In this document: positions 49,446 through 59,192 of the stretch, in pieces | Numbering within the stretch: position 1 is the first letter of the stretch | Layout: every line of letters starts with the position of its first letter | From: Candidatus Sabulitectum sp. | GTDB taxonomy: Bacteria; Fermentibacterota; Fermentibacteria; Fermentibacterales; JCC-6 | Assembly: GCA_023145375.1 (NCBI GenBank) | Contig: JAGLDY010000051.1 | Coordinates: 1 to 64,000 of the forward strand | Reading direction: 5' to 3' | DNA: 64,000 bases | Notes under the pieces: generated by a model | What the model was told of the DNA's origin: nothing | The model's input: only the letters and a program-made list of their open reading frames with translations | Database searches by the model: none | Position numbers and translations under genes: made by a program

Positions 49446-51500
49446 ATGGGCGCGCCCAGCAATACGAGAAACATCGGCATATTTGCACACATAGATGCAG
49501 GAAAAACCACTGTAACAGAGAGAATTCTTTTCTACACCGGTCGCACCCACAGGATGGGTGATGTTGATCATGGCACTGCTGTCATGGACTGGATGCCCCA
49601 GGAGCGGGAGCGGGGTATCACTATCGTTTCTGCTGCCACCACCTGTGAATGGAACAAAACAAGAATTAACATCATTGATACTCCCGGTCATGTTGATTTC
49701 ACAGCGGAGGTTGAGCGTTCCCTCAGGGTACTGGATGGAGGGGTTGGTGTTTTCTGCGCTGTGGGGGGAGTTGAACCCCAGACGGAAACGGTCTGGCGAC
49801 AGGCTCAACGGTACTCTGTACCTGCTCTGGCTTTCGTGAACAAACTTGACAGACAGGGAGCAGATTTTCACCGTGTCCTCCAGATGATGAAGGACATTCT
49901 GGGAGAGACACCTCTACCGGTGATGCTTCCAGTGGGAGAGGGAAGCAACTTCAAGGGTGTTATAGACATCCTTGAGCAGAAAGCTCTTTACTTCGATATG
50001 GAATCACTGGGCTCAAAGTTCAGTGTGAAGGAAATACCGGAGGATCTTCAGGATGAAGCTGCAGAGGCTCTTGAGAAGATAAAGGAGACAGTTGCTGAAC
50101 TTGATGACGGAGCTATGGAGAGGTATTTCGCCGGAGAGCTGGGTAAGGAAGAGATAAATTCACTTCTCAGGAAAGGCACCATAGCAGGTCTGTTTATTCC
50201 CGTTCTCTGCGGTGCTGCCCTGCGGAATGTGGGAGTACAAAGGCTTCTTGATGCCATTGTTGACTGGCTGCCTGCTCCGGAAGAGCTTCCATCAGTTACA
50301 GGCATCAAACCCAACGGTAAAGAGGAAATCCGGGAAAGATCTGACAGTGAGCCCTTTACTGCCCTGGTTTTCAAGATACAGACAGACGCCCACCTTGGCC
50401 GACTTGCGTATCTCAGGGTCTATTCAGGAACAGCCAGGGACGGACAGTCAGTCTACAACAACAGAACCGGAAAAAAAGAAAGACTTACCAGGCTCGTGAT
50501 GATGCACGCAGACAAGAGAATTCATCTTGATAATATCTCCGAGGGTGACATAGCAGCAGCTGGCATGAAGAATGCAGCCACTGGAGATACCCTTACCGTT
50601 CTGGGCAGACCTCTTACCCTGGAAACAATACATTTCGTGGATCCTGTGATGGAAATGGCAATTGAATCAGTAGGAGCAGGCGATGAAAAGAAGCTGGAGG
50701 ATGCTCTGAAAGACATGACCAGTGAAGATCCCAGCCTGAAAGTTGGAGTTGACAGAGAGACTGGCCAGACCTTGATCCGCGGCATGGGAGAACTGCATCT
50801 GGAAATAGTTGTGGACAGAATGAAACGGGAGAAGAAACTGGATGTTCGCACCGGGAGACCTCAGGTTTCTTACAGGGAAAGCGTTTCTTCCGTTGGAAGT
50901 GGCGAGGAGACTTTCGAGAGGCTTATCGCAGGGAAGGGTAACTTCGGGAATGCAGTAATTGAAGTCAGACCGATGGAGAAAGGTATAAGATTCACATCTG
51001 CAACAGACTCTCTTTCAAGACAGTTTCTGGATGCGGTTAAAAGCGGCATAATGGGATCGGTGAGTGCCGGCGTTCTTGCAGGTTATCCACTGGATGGAGT
51101 TGAGATAATTCTTAAAGGTGCCAGGATGCATGAAACTGATTCAACGGAGATTGGGTACAGCTCTTCAGCAGCTATTGCCCTTAGAAAAGCTCTCCGAAAA
51201 GCCTCCCCAGTTATCAGAGAACCGATAATGAAAGTTGATATTGTCACCCCTGCAGATTATATGGGCGATGTTATCGGTGATGTTAACGCCAGGCGGGGAA
51301 CTGTGGTTTCCATAGACCAGAGAGGGGAAGCGCAGGCTATCCTGGCAAACATCCCCCTTTCAGAACTTTTTGGTTACACAAGTTCATTGCGAAGTCTCTC
51401 GCAGGGTCGGGCAGGTTACACCATGCAGTTCAATAATTATGCACTGGTACCGCCGAATGTTCAGAAGAAACTGCTTGACAAAATGGGCATCACTTTTTAA
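49446..51500 (+). CDS. fusA: Elongation factor G
   Basis: [83 protein letters not shown] at 49446. Confidence 0.97.
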   Translation: MGAPSNTRNIGIFAHIDAGKTTVTERILFYTGRTHRMGDVDHGTAVMDWMPQERERGITIVSAATTCEWNKTRINIIDTPGHVDFTAEVERSLRVLDGGVGVFCAVGGVEPQTETVWRQAQRYSVPALAFVNKLDRQGADFHRVLQMMKDILGETPLPVMLPVGEGSNFKGVIDILEQKALYFDMESLGSKFSVKEIPEDLQDEAAEALEKIKETVAELDDGAMERYFAGELGKEEINSLLRKGTIAGLFIPVLCGAALRNVGVQRLLDAIVDWLPAPEELPSVTGIKPNGKEEIRERSDSEPFTALVFKIQTDAHLGRLAYLRVYSGTARDGQSVYNNRTGKKERLTRLVMMHADKRIHLDNISEGDIAAAGMKNAATGDTLTVLGRPLTLETIHFVDPVMEMAIESVGAGDEKKLEDALKDMTSEDPSLKVGVDRETGQTLIRGMGELHLEIVVDRMKREKKLDVRTGRPQVSYRESVSSVGSGEETFERLIAGKGNFGNAVIEVRPMEKGIRFTSATDSLSRQFLDAVKSGIMGSVSAGVLAGYPLDGVEIILKGARMHETDSTEIGYSSSAAIALRKALRKASPVIREPIMKVDIVTPADYMGDVIGDVNARRGTVVSIDQRGEAQAILANIPLSELFGYTSSLRSLSQGRAGYTMQFNNYALVPPNVQKKLLDKMGITF

Positions 51501-51527
51501 GCACATTTCGAAATTGAAGTTTAGTGA

Positions 51528-52172
51528 TTAACCGGGATAGATAGTCTTTATCTCTTTTACTCTCTCTCTGATTCTGCGCTGAGGTGCAATCACTATTCTG
51601 CACTGAGGGTCGCCCATGGCTTTACACGTAATCTCTTTCGCCTCCAGCTGCACACCGAAAGATTCAGTACACCAGCCTGCTGAGTATCCTACTGTGAAGA
51701 AGTCAACAGGAGTATCGGAAATGAGCCCAGCTTTCAGATGGGCATCTGCCTCGTAGGAATTGCCCTGGTCATAGACAAGCAAAAAATTCTCATCTGTTGT
51801 TGGTGTGGTTTCCGGAAGTATGGTTACATTGGCATAACCGTTGAGGGCAAAAGAAGTGGGTCCCATGGCGAGTTTCAAGATGGTATCTTCAGTTCCGGTT
51901 TTCTCAAAGTAGTACCTGGCGTCAGCAGCTCCTGCTGCTTTACCTATCTGGTATATAACCACTCCCGCGCTTGATCCCAGAACTGAAGTAAGTTGATCTT
52001 TCAGTGCTATGGCCATTGATTCGCCGCGGTATAGAACAAATCTTTCGGAAGATATCGTGATTTTACCCTCATCAGGTCTCCTTTCAAAGTTTTCAAAGAT
52101 AGGAGTAAGCATGTTTTCAGCCATTTCAAACAGAGGGGCAAACGCATCCGGACACTTTACATATTTGGGCAT
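51528..52172 (-). CDS. Stand-alone V4R-domain protein (paralog 1)
   Basis: VGYSAGWCTESFGVQLEAKEITCKAMGDPQCRIVIAP V4R signature; ATG at 52172, 214 aa. Confidence 0.82.
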   Translation of the reverse strand: MPKYVKCPDAFAPLFEMAENMLTPIFENFERRPDEGKITISSERFVLYRGESMAIALKDQLTSVLGSSAGVVIYQIGKAAGAADARYYFEKTGTEDTILKLAMGPTSFALNGYANVTILPETTPTTDENFLLVYDQGNSYEADAHLKAGLISDTPVDFFTVGYSAGWCTESFGVQLEAKEITCKAMGDPQCRIVIAPQRRIRERVKEIKTIYPG

Positions 52173-52300
52173 GACAATTCCTTTCAAAAGAGCAACAGAC
52201 ACCTCAACTATTAACAAGCAGGCGAAACAGCAACAATCAATAGGGATAACAGATTGTATTGCAGAAATATAATGCATTTGTTAGCTATTTTTCTATTTAT

Positions 52301-52309
52301 ATTCAGAAT
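52301..52309 (+). repeat. Left target-site duplication ATTCAGAAT
   Basis: Identical to 53635-53643 immediately outside the inverted repeats. Confidence 0.85.
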
Positions 52310-53634
52310 CACTAGTGTCCCAACGTTGAAGAAAGTCAACTCCGTAATATATGGTTTGATATGCAGATAGAGGAATAGAAGATGGGTAACGACTTGAAAC
52401 GCCTTATACAGGCATATTGCTTCTTCATACTAGAATGGAGAAAGCATGTATTCAGGCCGATTCGTCTTCTCTCAAGTAATGGATCATCTTCCTTACAAGT
52501 CATTTGCGCGTATTGTAAACAAGTACTCTGGAGATTACAAAATCCAGCATTTCTCCTGCAAGAGCCAGTTTTACTGTATGGCTTTCGGTCAGCTGACCTA
52601 CAGAAACAGTCTCAGAGATATCATTATGTGTCTGAACGCCAATCAAAACAAACTCTATCACATGGGAATCCGTGGAACTATTTCTCGCAACAACCTTTCC
52701 AACGCGAATATGAACAGAGACTGGCGCATCTACGCAGAGCTGGCTCAAGTACTCATCAGTACAGCAAGGAAACTTTATGCTGATGAGAAATTCAGCGATC
52801 AGATCAACGAACCAGTATATGCACTTGATTCTACAACGATCTCCATGTCATTATCTCTTTTCCCATGGGCAGAATTTCGAAAATCACGCGGAGGAATCAA
52901 GTTGCATACGCTTCTTGAGTTGCCCAGCTCCATTCCCACTTTCATTGATATCACAGCTGCAAAGCCTCATGATGTCAATATTCTTGACAGGATTATCCTT
53001 GAGCCAGGTGCTTACTATGTCATGGATATGGGCTATATGGACTTCACCAGATTGTTTCGAATTACACAGAGTGGAGCTTTCTTCGTTACCCGTGCCAAAC
53101 GGAATGTACTCCTCAAGCGAAGATATTCTCTGCCCAGGGATAAGTCCCAAAGGGACATTCTTTCAGATCAAATCGTTTTTGCTGAGAAGGAAAGCAGTTA
53201 TGCGAAGTATCCAGCAGTTCTTAGGAGGATACGGTATAGAGATCCCGAGGAGGGAAATGTGTATTTGTTTCTGACTAACAATTTTGATTTGGAAGCATCA
53301 ACAATCGCGACACTCTATAAAGGACGCTGGCAGGTCGAGTTGTTTTTCAAATGGATCAAGCAGCATCTCCGAATACAGACATTCTTTGGTCACAGCCTAA
53401 ATGCCGTGAAGACACAGATATGGATTGGCGTCTCGGTTTATGTGCTTGTTTCAATAATACGCAAAAGACTGAATTTGGAGAATTTATCTCTCTACAATAT
53501 TCTACAGGTATTAAGCGTGTCTCCATTTTGTTATGATGGGTTGCAGCAACTATTTACCGATGACCGGCTTCAGGAGAGTGAATATAATAACCCTAACCAG
53601 TTGTCCCTGTTTGACTTATGATGGGACACTAGTG
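52310..53634 (+). mobile_element. IS4-family type insertion sequence, 1325 bp, apparently intact
   Basis: Terminal inverted repeats CACTAGTGTCCCA (52310-52322) / TGGGACACTAGTG (53622-53634), 9-bp direct repeats ATTCAGAAT on both sides, single full-length transposase. Confidence 0.92.
52446..53621 (+). CDS. IS4-type DDE transposase with DUF4372-like N-terminus
   Basis: SGRFVFSQVMDHLPYKSFARIVNKYSGDYKIQHFSCKSQFYCMAFGQLTYRNSLRDI; ALDSTTI (D), YYVMDMGYMDF (D), YKGRWQVELFFKWIKQHL (Y-R-E-K). Confidence 0.93.
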   Translation: MYSGRFVFSQVMDHLPYKSFARIVNKYSGDYKIQHFSCKSQFYCMAFGQLTYRNSLRDIIMCLNANQNKLYHMGIRGTISRNNLSNANMNRDWRIYAELAQVLISTARKLYADEKFSDQINEPVYALDSTTISMSLSLFPWAEFRKSRGGIKLHTLLELPSSIPTFIDITAAKPHDVNILDRIILEPGAYYVMDMGYMDFTRLFRITQSGAFFVTRAKRNVLLKRRYSLPRDKSQRDILSDQIVFAEKESSYAKYPAVLRRIRYRDPEEGNVYLFLTNNFDLEASTIATLYKGRWQVELFFKWIKQHLRIQTFFGHSLNAVKTQIWIGVSVYVLVSIIRKRLNLENLSLYNILQVLSVSPFCYDGLQQLFTDDRLQESEYNNPNQLSLFDL

Positions 53635-53643
53635 ATTCAGAAT
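53635..53643 (+). repeat. Right target-site duplication ATTCAGAAT
   Basis: Direct repeat matching 52301-52309. Confidence 0.85.
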
Positions 53644-53871
53644 ATAGAATATGTTGTCAATCTGCGCAAGATAACCGACGGAGAACAGGATTCAGCACAA
53701 ATATTCAGGCGTGAAGCGATATGTGGCTATTTGTATTGAATTGGCAGTCCGGTTCGTATCAGGTCGTCTCAAAACAGTCATCGAATTGATAGAATAGAAC
53801 TCTTTTATTCGGGAATTGATTTATACTGAGAGCAACTGTCTTAGCAGTTCTGTAGACGGTGCTGGCGGAAA

Positions 53872-53900
53872 AACCGGCTCCCCTTCAAGAGGAGCCGGTT
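53872..53900 (-). terminator. Rho-independent terminator for V4R paralog 2
   Basis: AACCGGCTCC...GGAGCCGGTT stem followed on the minus strand by a T-run (GGTTTTT). Confidence 0.85.
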
Positions 53901-53923
53901 ATTGGGCAGCAATCTGAGTTTAC

Positions 53924-54568
53924 TTATTTTTCGTACAGGGCTTTCATTTCCTTAACACGCTCTCTTAAGCGATGACTTGGTGCCATTACAAATCTGCACT
54001 GAGGATCTCCCATGGCCTTGCAGAAGATCTCTTTCGCCTCAAGTTTCAGTTCGAAAGCCTCGGAACACCAACCTGCAGAGTACCCTGCGTTCAGGTAATC
54101 AACAGGTACTGTAGTGGCTATACCCTTTTTGATATGAGCTTCCGCTTCGTAGGAATTTGGGTGGTCGTATACAAGGAGGAAGTTTTCATTAGGAGCTGGT
54201 GTACTTTCAGGCAGAATGGTGACATTGGCATAACCGCCAAGGGCGAATGAGACTGGTCCCATTGCCAGTCTCTGATCCGGATCCTGGACACCTGTTTTTT
54301 CAAAGTAGTATCTTGCGTCTGCAGCTCCGGTGGCTTTTCCTATCTGGTAGATAACCACTCCGGCGCCTGGCCCCAGAACGGAGGTGAGTTGCTGTTTCAT
54401 TGCGATCGCCATGGATTCTGCCCTGTATATTACATATCTCTCTGATGCAACGGTGATACTGCCCTTCTCGGGATTTCTGCTGAAATCTTCAAAAAAGGGC
54501 GAGATCACTTTTTCAGCGGCTTCAAACAAGGGAGAGAAGGCCGGGGGGCAGTTGACATATTCAGCCAT
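53924..54568 (-). CDS. Stand-alone V4R-domain protein (paralog 2)
   Basis: Same length and closely similar to 51528-52172 (SMAIAMKQQLTSVLGPGAGVVIYQIGKATGAADARYYFEKTG; AGYSAGWCSEAFELKLEAKEIFCKAMGDPQCRFVMAPSHRLRERVKEMKALY). Confidence 0.82.
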   Translation of the reverse strand: MAEYVNCPPAFSPLFEAAEKVISPFFEDFSRNPEKGSITVASERYVIYRAESMAIAMKQQLTSVLGPGAGVVIYQIGKATGAADARYYFEKTGVQDPDQRLAMGPVSFALGGYANVTILPESTPAPNENFLLVYDHPNSYEAEAHIKKGIATTVPVDYLNAGYSAGWCSEAFELKLEAKEIFCKAMGDPQCRFVMAPSHRLRERVKEMKALYEK

Positions 54569-54851
54569 AAGTTTCCTTTCCAGAATGTGTAGGTTTTTAT
54601 TCTCCAAGCAATATACAGATTTATCTGCAAAAGTATCAACACCGGGATCACCTTCGTGAAGGTTACCGGGAGACTTGTACAGGATATGGGATGCACCATT
54701 CACTGAGTCTATCGTTTTCCTCGATACTGTAGCCGGTGAGACTGCGGGAGTTGTTGTTGGGAAAACACAATCAGGGGTCTTTCTCCTTCTGTGTGATAGT
54801 CTGCAGGCTGGCTGAATGCTGGTGAATCTATAGTTACTTTCTTCGGGGTAG

Positions 54852-54877
54852 CACAATTGACTGCGATTGTGTATAAT
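54852..54877 (+). promoter_or_regulatory. Inverted repeat CACAAT-N8-ATTGTG abutting a TATAAT box, upstream of rpsJ
   Basis: Arms 54852-54857 and 54866-54871; TATAAT at 54872-54877; no clear -35 at standard spacing. Confidence 0.4.
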
Positions 54878-55028
54878 AGCCATCCCTGTGGGCTTCTATG
54901 GGTCCAGCAGGTGCAATAGAGTATCAGGTGTTTGTGTGGAAGCCTGTGTGCTGTAGGCAGATGGGTTTCTCGCGACAGTTTATGTCTGGCGGGATTTCCC
55001 GCTGGTAGTTGTTTGTTAAGGAGTTGCA

Positions 55029-55334
55029 TTGAACGAGAACAGATTGAGGATCAGACTCAGGGCATATGATCATCGTCTTCTTGACAGGTCGTCCACAGAC
55101 ATAGTGCGGGGTGTTGTCAACACCGGTGCTCGTGTTGCCGGACCGATACCCCTGCCAACAAGGCGTTCGGTTATTACTGTTCTGAGAAGCCCTCATGTGA
55201 ACAAGAAGTCACGTGAGCAGTTTGAGATCAGGGTTCATTCTCGACTTATCGAGATAATGGATCCAAATGAGCAGACCACGGAAGCACTCAGGAAATTGGA
55301 TGTTCCTGCTGGTGTTGATGTGGAGATCAAGTAG
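55029..55334 (+). CDS. rpsJ: 30S ribosomal protein S10 (TTG start)
   Basis: [71 protein letters not shown]. Confidence 0.98.
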   Translation: MNENRLRIRLRAYDHRLLDRSSTDIVRGVVNTGARVAGPIPLPTRRSVITVLRSPHVNKKSREQFEIRVHSRLIEIMDPNEQTTEALRKLDVPAGVDVEIK

Positions 55335-55356
55335 TAATTAGTTCCATTCCTTACTG

Positions 55357-55460
55357 ACCCGGTTGTTCCGGGTTAAGAGGAAAAACCGCACTGGCGGACG
55401 AGGACGGTCGATCCTCCTGGCGGCAAAACAGAAACGCTTGTCCCCCCGTTCCATGGGGAC
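55357..55460 (+). promoter_or_regulatory. Three consecutive small hairpins in the rpsJ-rplC spacer, candidate r-protein leader RNA
   Basis: ACCCGG-TTGTT-CCGGGT (55357-55373), GAGGA-CGGTCGA-TCCTC (55400-55416), GTCCCC-CCGTTCCAT-GGGGAC (55440-55460). Confidence 0.45.
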
Positions 55461-55480
55461 TTCAGCGATGGGAAGTGGTT

Positions 55481-56116
55481 ATGAGCGGAATAATGGCTCG
55501 TAAATTAGGTATGACCCGTGTCTTCGCGGAAGACGGTCGTGTAATACCTGTTACGGTGCTTGAAGCTGCCCCCAACCCGGTGGTGCAGGTAAAGACCCCC
55601 CGGACCGACGGATACTCCGCGGTTCAGGTGGGATACTGGCCAAAGAAGGAGAGCAGGCTCAATAAGCCCCTCAAGGGTCACCTTGACAAGGCTGGAGTTT
55701 CCTCTGTTTCAAGACTTGTTGAATTCCCGGCTTCCGGAGCTGAGGTCAAAACCGGTGATTTTTTCACGGTTTCGATGTTTGTTCCAGGAGAGAAGGTAAA
55801 TGTTACAGGTCTCACCAAGGGTAAGGGTTTCCAGGGTGTTGTTAAACGCCACGGATTCTCGGGTGGTGATGATACGCACGGTTGTCATGCCAAGCGTATC
55901 CCCGGTTCAATTGGCCAGTGTGCCACTCCGGGAAGAGTATGGAAGAACAAGAAGATGCCCGGTCAGACCGGAAATACCAGAACAACGGTGAAGAACCTCG
56001 AGGTTATTCAGATCGATGTTGAAAAGAACCTTCTGGTTATTAAGGGTGCTGTACCCGGTGCTAGGAACGGCTACCTCATGGTGAGGAAGCAGATTCGCAA
56101 GGGAGGTGAGAGCTGA
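55481..56116 (+). CDS. rplC: 50S ribosomal protein L3 (GTG at 55475 is an alternative start)
   Basis: GIMARKLGMTRVFAEDGRVIPVTVLEA, TKGKGFQGVVKRHGFSGGDDTHG. Confidence 0.98.
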   Translation: MSGIMARKLGMTRVFAEDGRVIPVTVLEAAPNPVVQVKTPRTDGYSAVQVGYWPKKESRLNKPLKGHLDKAGVSSVSRLVEFPASGAEVKTGDFFTVSMFVPGEKVNVTGLTKGKGFQGVVKRHGFSGGDDTHGCHAKRIPGSIGQCATPGRVWKNKKMPGQTGNTRTTVKNLEVIQIDVEKNLLVIKGAVPGARNGYLMVRKQIRKGGES

Positions 56117-56736
56117 TGGCAGAGGCCAGAATTTACACCATGAATGGTGAAGAGGTAGGCGCCGTAAAGCTCCCCGATGATCTCTTTGCAATGGGTGTTT
56201 CCACCCATGTTCTCTGGGAAGTTGTTCGGGCAGAACAGAACAACAAGCGTCAGGGAAATGCTTCCGCGCTCACCAGAGCAGAGGTTAGAGGCAGTGGTAG
56301 AAAGCCATGGAGACAGAAGGGTACAGGCCACGCCCGTGCTGGTTCTTTCAAGAGCCCCATCTGGCGTAGCGGTGGTGTTGCCCACGGTCCAAGACCAAGG
56401 TATTTCAATATGAAGATCAACCGCAAGGTTCGCCGCAAAGCCCTTGCAGGTATTCTCAGTGAAAGGCTTTCAGAGGGCAACCTCAGAGTTATCCGTGATC
56501 TTTCTGTTGAAGGAAAGACCAGTGAAGTAAGAAAAATGCTTGGCGGAAACGGACTCACAGGCAAGAAGGCTGTGATCCTTACCAACGGTGACAACATGGT
56601 TGCCAGAGCCGCCGGAAACATCCCCGGAGTATTGGCAGTGGCAGCAAGCCATGTACCTGTAGCCACCCTGGTTAATTCAGAGGTTGTGCTGGTTGCCGAG
56701 AATGCTCTGGAACAGCTGAAGGCGAGGGTGATCTAA
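56116..56736 (+). CDS. rplD: 50S ribosomal protein L4
   Basis: QGNASALTRAEVRGSGRKPWRQKGTGHARAGSFKSPIWRSGGVAHGPRPR. Confidence 0.98.
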   Translation: MAEARIYTMNGEEVGAVKLPDDLFAMGVSTHVLWEVVRAEQNNKRQGNASALTRAEVRGSGRKPWRQKGTGHARAGSFKSPIWRSGGVAHGPRPRYFNMKINRKVRRKALAGILSERLSEGNLRVIRDLSVEGKTSEVRKMLGGNGLTGKKAVILTNGDNMVARAAGNIPGVLAVAASHVPVATLVNSEVVLVAENALEQLKARVI

Positions 56737-57023
56737 TGAACCCGCGTCAGATAATTCTGGAACCCATCGTAACAGAGAAATCCACAATTGCACGGGAGTT
56801 GTACAACAAGTACAGCTTCAAGGTGATCCCCAGTGCTACTAAGCCTCAGATCGCAAATGCAATCGAGACGATCTTCGAAGTTAAGGTGCTGAAAGTACAC
56901 ACGATAAACATGGACGGCAAGGTCAAGAGACTTGGCCGTAACCTAGGTCGCAGATCAGCCTGGAAAAAGGCTATCGTTACCCTCGCCGAGGGTGACTCTG
57001 TAGACTTCTTTGAGGGGGTGTGA
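56736..57023 (+). CDS. rplW: 50S ribosomal protein L23
   Basis: [54 protein letters not shown]. Confidence 0.97.
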   Translation: MNPRQIILEPIVTEKSTIARELYNKYSFKVIPSATKPQIANAIETIFEVKVLKVHTINMDGKVKRLGRNLGRRSAWKKAIVTLAEGDSVDFFEGV

Positions 57024-57868
57024 TCATGGGACTTAAAAGATGGAAACCCATGACTCCCGGTACCCGGTTCAAGGTTTCTCCAGGCTTTGAAGAGATAACC
57101 CGTGATCACGGTGAGAAGTCACTGATGACTCCTCTTAAGAAGACCGCTGGCAGAAACAGCAACGGTCGTATCACCGCCAGGCATCGCGGGGGCGGTCACA
57201 AGAAAATGTACCGTGCCATCGATTTCAAACGCAACAAGATCGGGATCCCAGGAAGAGTTGCAACGATTGAATACGATCCAAACCGCTCTGCAAGAATTGC
57301 ACTTGTGGTTTATGCTGATGGTGAGAAGCGTTACATCCTTGCACCTGCAGGACTTACCGTGGACAGTCAGATCATGTCAGGCCCTGATGCTGCTCCCGAG
57401 GTCGGTAATCACCTTCCAATGGAGAAGATCCCACTGGGTACAATGATCCATAATGTTGAGCTCAAGCCAGGCAAGGGTGGCCAGATGGCCCGAAGTGCCG
57501 GGACTTCAGTTCAGCTCATGGCCCGTGAGGGCAAATACGCCATGCTTAAACTTCCCTCCAGAGAGATGCGCAGAATACCGGTAAATTGCGCAGCTACCAT
57601 CGGGACAGTGGGAAACATGGAGCACAACCTGATTGTGCCGGGAAAAGCAGGAGCCAGTCGCTGGCGCGGTCGCAGACCACACGTTCGTGGTGTAGCTATG
57701 AACCCTGTCGATCATCCCATGGGTGGAGGAGAGGGTAAAACAAGTGGAGGACGCCATCCTTGTTCTCCATGGGGACAGCTGGCCAAGGGACTCCGCACCC
57801 GTAAGAACAAGAAACAGTCCGATAAGTTGATATCAAGACGCAGACCAACCGGTAAGAGGAGGAAGTAG
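57020..57868 (+). CDS. rplB: 50S ribosomal protein L2 (start 57020 GTG or 57026 ATG)
   Basis: [60 protein letters not shown]. Confidence 0.98.
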   Translation: MIMGLKRWKPMTPGTRFKVSPGFEEITRDHGEKSLMTPLKKTAGRNSNGRITARHRGGGHKKMYRAIDFKRNKIGIPGRVATIEYDPNRSARIALVVYADGEKRYILAPAGLTVDSQIMSGPDAAPEVGNHLPMEKIPLGTMIHNVELKPGKGGQMARSAGTSVQLMAREGKYAMLKLPSREMRRIPVNCAATIGTVGNMEHNLIVPGKAGASRWRGRRPHVRGVAMNPVDHPMGGGEGKTSGGRHPCSPWGQLAKGLRTRKNKKQSDKLISRRRPTGKRRK

Positions 57869-57870
57869 TT

Positions 57871-58146
57871 ATGGCCCGTTCACTGAAGAAAGGCCCATAC
57901 ATCGATGCGAACCTCCAGAAGAAGGTTAATGTCCAGAAGGAATCAGGAGACAAAAGGGTGATACAGACCTGGGCTCGCAGGTCGGATATCCCACCTGATT
58001 TTGTAGGACACACCTTTGCCGTGCATAACGGCAGGAAATTCGTACCGGTGTTTGTGGTTGAGAACATGGTTGGGCACAAGCTCGGTGAGTTTGCTCCCAC
58101 AAGAACCTTCCGCGGTCATCGCGAGAAGAAGACAGTCACCACCTAA
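57871..58146 (+). CDS. rpsS: 30S ribosomal protein S19
   Basis: [49 protein letters not shown]. Confidence 0.98.
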   Translation: MARSLKKGPYIDANLQKKVNVQKESGDKRVIQTWARRSDIPPDFVGHTFAVHNGRKFVPVFVVENMVGHKLGEFAPTRTFRGHREKKTVTT

Positions 58147-58157
58147 GGAGGGGGAGC

Positions 58158-58517
58158 ATGGAAGCCGTTGCAAAGGCAAGATTTGTTAAAGTCCCCCCGA
58201 GGAAGGCTCGTGCAGTAGCTGACCTTGTAAGAGGTAAGTCTGTTAATCAGGCTCTGGCTATTCTTTTGACCGTTCCCAAGAACGCTTCAAAGATCGTCAG
58301 CCGCATACTTGATTCCGCTGTAGCGAATGCAGTTGTCAAGGCGGAAGGTGCCAAGCTGGATATCGATGACCTGGTGATCAATGTGATAACAGTTGATGAA
58401 GGCCCCACCACAATGCGCTGGAGACCCAGGGCTCGTGGCAGGGCAACCAAAATTCGCCATCGGACAAGCCATATACTGGTTAGAGTCGCCGACGGCGCCG
58501 AACCTGGAGAGGAGTAA
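58158..58517 (+). CDS. rplV: 50S ribosomal protein L22
   Basis: ARFVKVPPRKARAVADLVRGKSVNQALAILLTVPK, RWRPRARGRATKIRHRTSHILV. Confidence 0.97.
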   Translation: MEAVAKARFVKVPPRKARAVADLVRGKSVNQALAILLTVPKNASKIVSRILDSAVANAVVKAEGAKLDIDDLVINVITVDEGPTTMRWRPRARGRATKIRHRTSHILVRVADGAEPGEE

Positions 58518-58521
58518 TCGT

Positions 58522-59169
58522 TTGGGTCAGAAAACCAATCCGATCGGTCTCAGGCTCGGTATAAGCCGGAGCTGGGATTCGAACTGGTTTGCCAGAGGAA
58601 GAGATTTTGCCAGATTCATTGAGGAAGATGATCGTATTAGAAAGTACGTTCATAAAAGTCTTGAGAGAGCTCAGCTTTCCAGGATCCTCATTGAGCGTAA
58701 GCCTCAGGAAGTACAGGTTGTTATTAGTACTGCCCGTCCCGGACTTGTTATCGGGACCCGTGGGAGTACCATCGACAGTCTTACCAGTGAGCTTAAGCAC
58801 CTGACGCAAAAAACAGTTAAGATCAAAGTCAATCAGGTGGAAAAACCTGAAACTGACGCTATGCTTGTGGCAGACAGTGTAGCCAGGCAGCTGGAAAACA
58901 GAGTCAGTGTTAGAAGAGCAATGAAGAGAACCATTTCCGATTCAATGCGCGCCGGGGCACTGGGTATTAAGATTACCTGTTCCGGTCGTCTTGGAGGCGC
59001 AGAGATGTCCAGGGTAAACACTTACCATGAGGGAAGAGTTCCCCTGCACACTCTCAGAGCGGACATTGATTTCGCCAAGGGCGTTGCCCGTACCACATAC
59101 GGTGTGATCGGCGTTAAGGTGTGGATCTACAAAGGCGAGGTACATGAAGTACCTGTCGCTGGATTCTAA
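58522..59169 (+). CDS. rpsC: 30S ribosomal protein S3 (TTG start)
   Basis: (M)GQKTNPIGLRLGISRSWDSNWFARG; TTG at 58522 fits the conserved N-terminus better than the ORF-track start 58393. Confidence 0.97.
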   Translation: MGQKTNPIGLRLGISRSWDSNWFARGRDFARFIEEDDRIRKYVHKSLERAQLSRILIERKPQEVQVVISTARPGLVIGTRGSTIDSLTSELKHLTQKTVKIKVNQVEKPETDAMLVADSVARQLENRVSVRRAMKRTISDSMRAGALGIKITCSGRLGGAEMSRVNTYHEGRVPLHTLRADIDFAKGVARTTYGVIGVKVWIYKGEVHEVPVAGF

Positions 59170-59192
59170 GAGAGCGGTGATATAGAATGTTA

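Noticed and set aside
54858-54877. TTGACT...TATAAT as a standard sigma70 promoter upstream of rpsJ
   Set aside because: The spacing is only about 9 nt, far too short for a -35/-10 pair; only the -10-like box and palindrome are retained as a low-confidence regulatory site.
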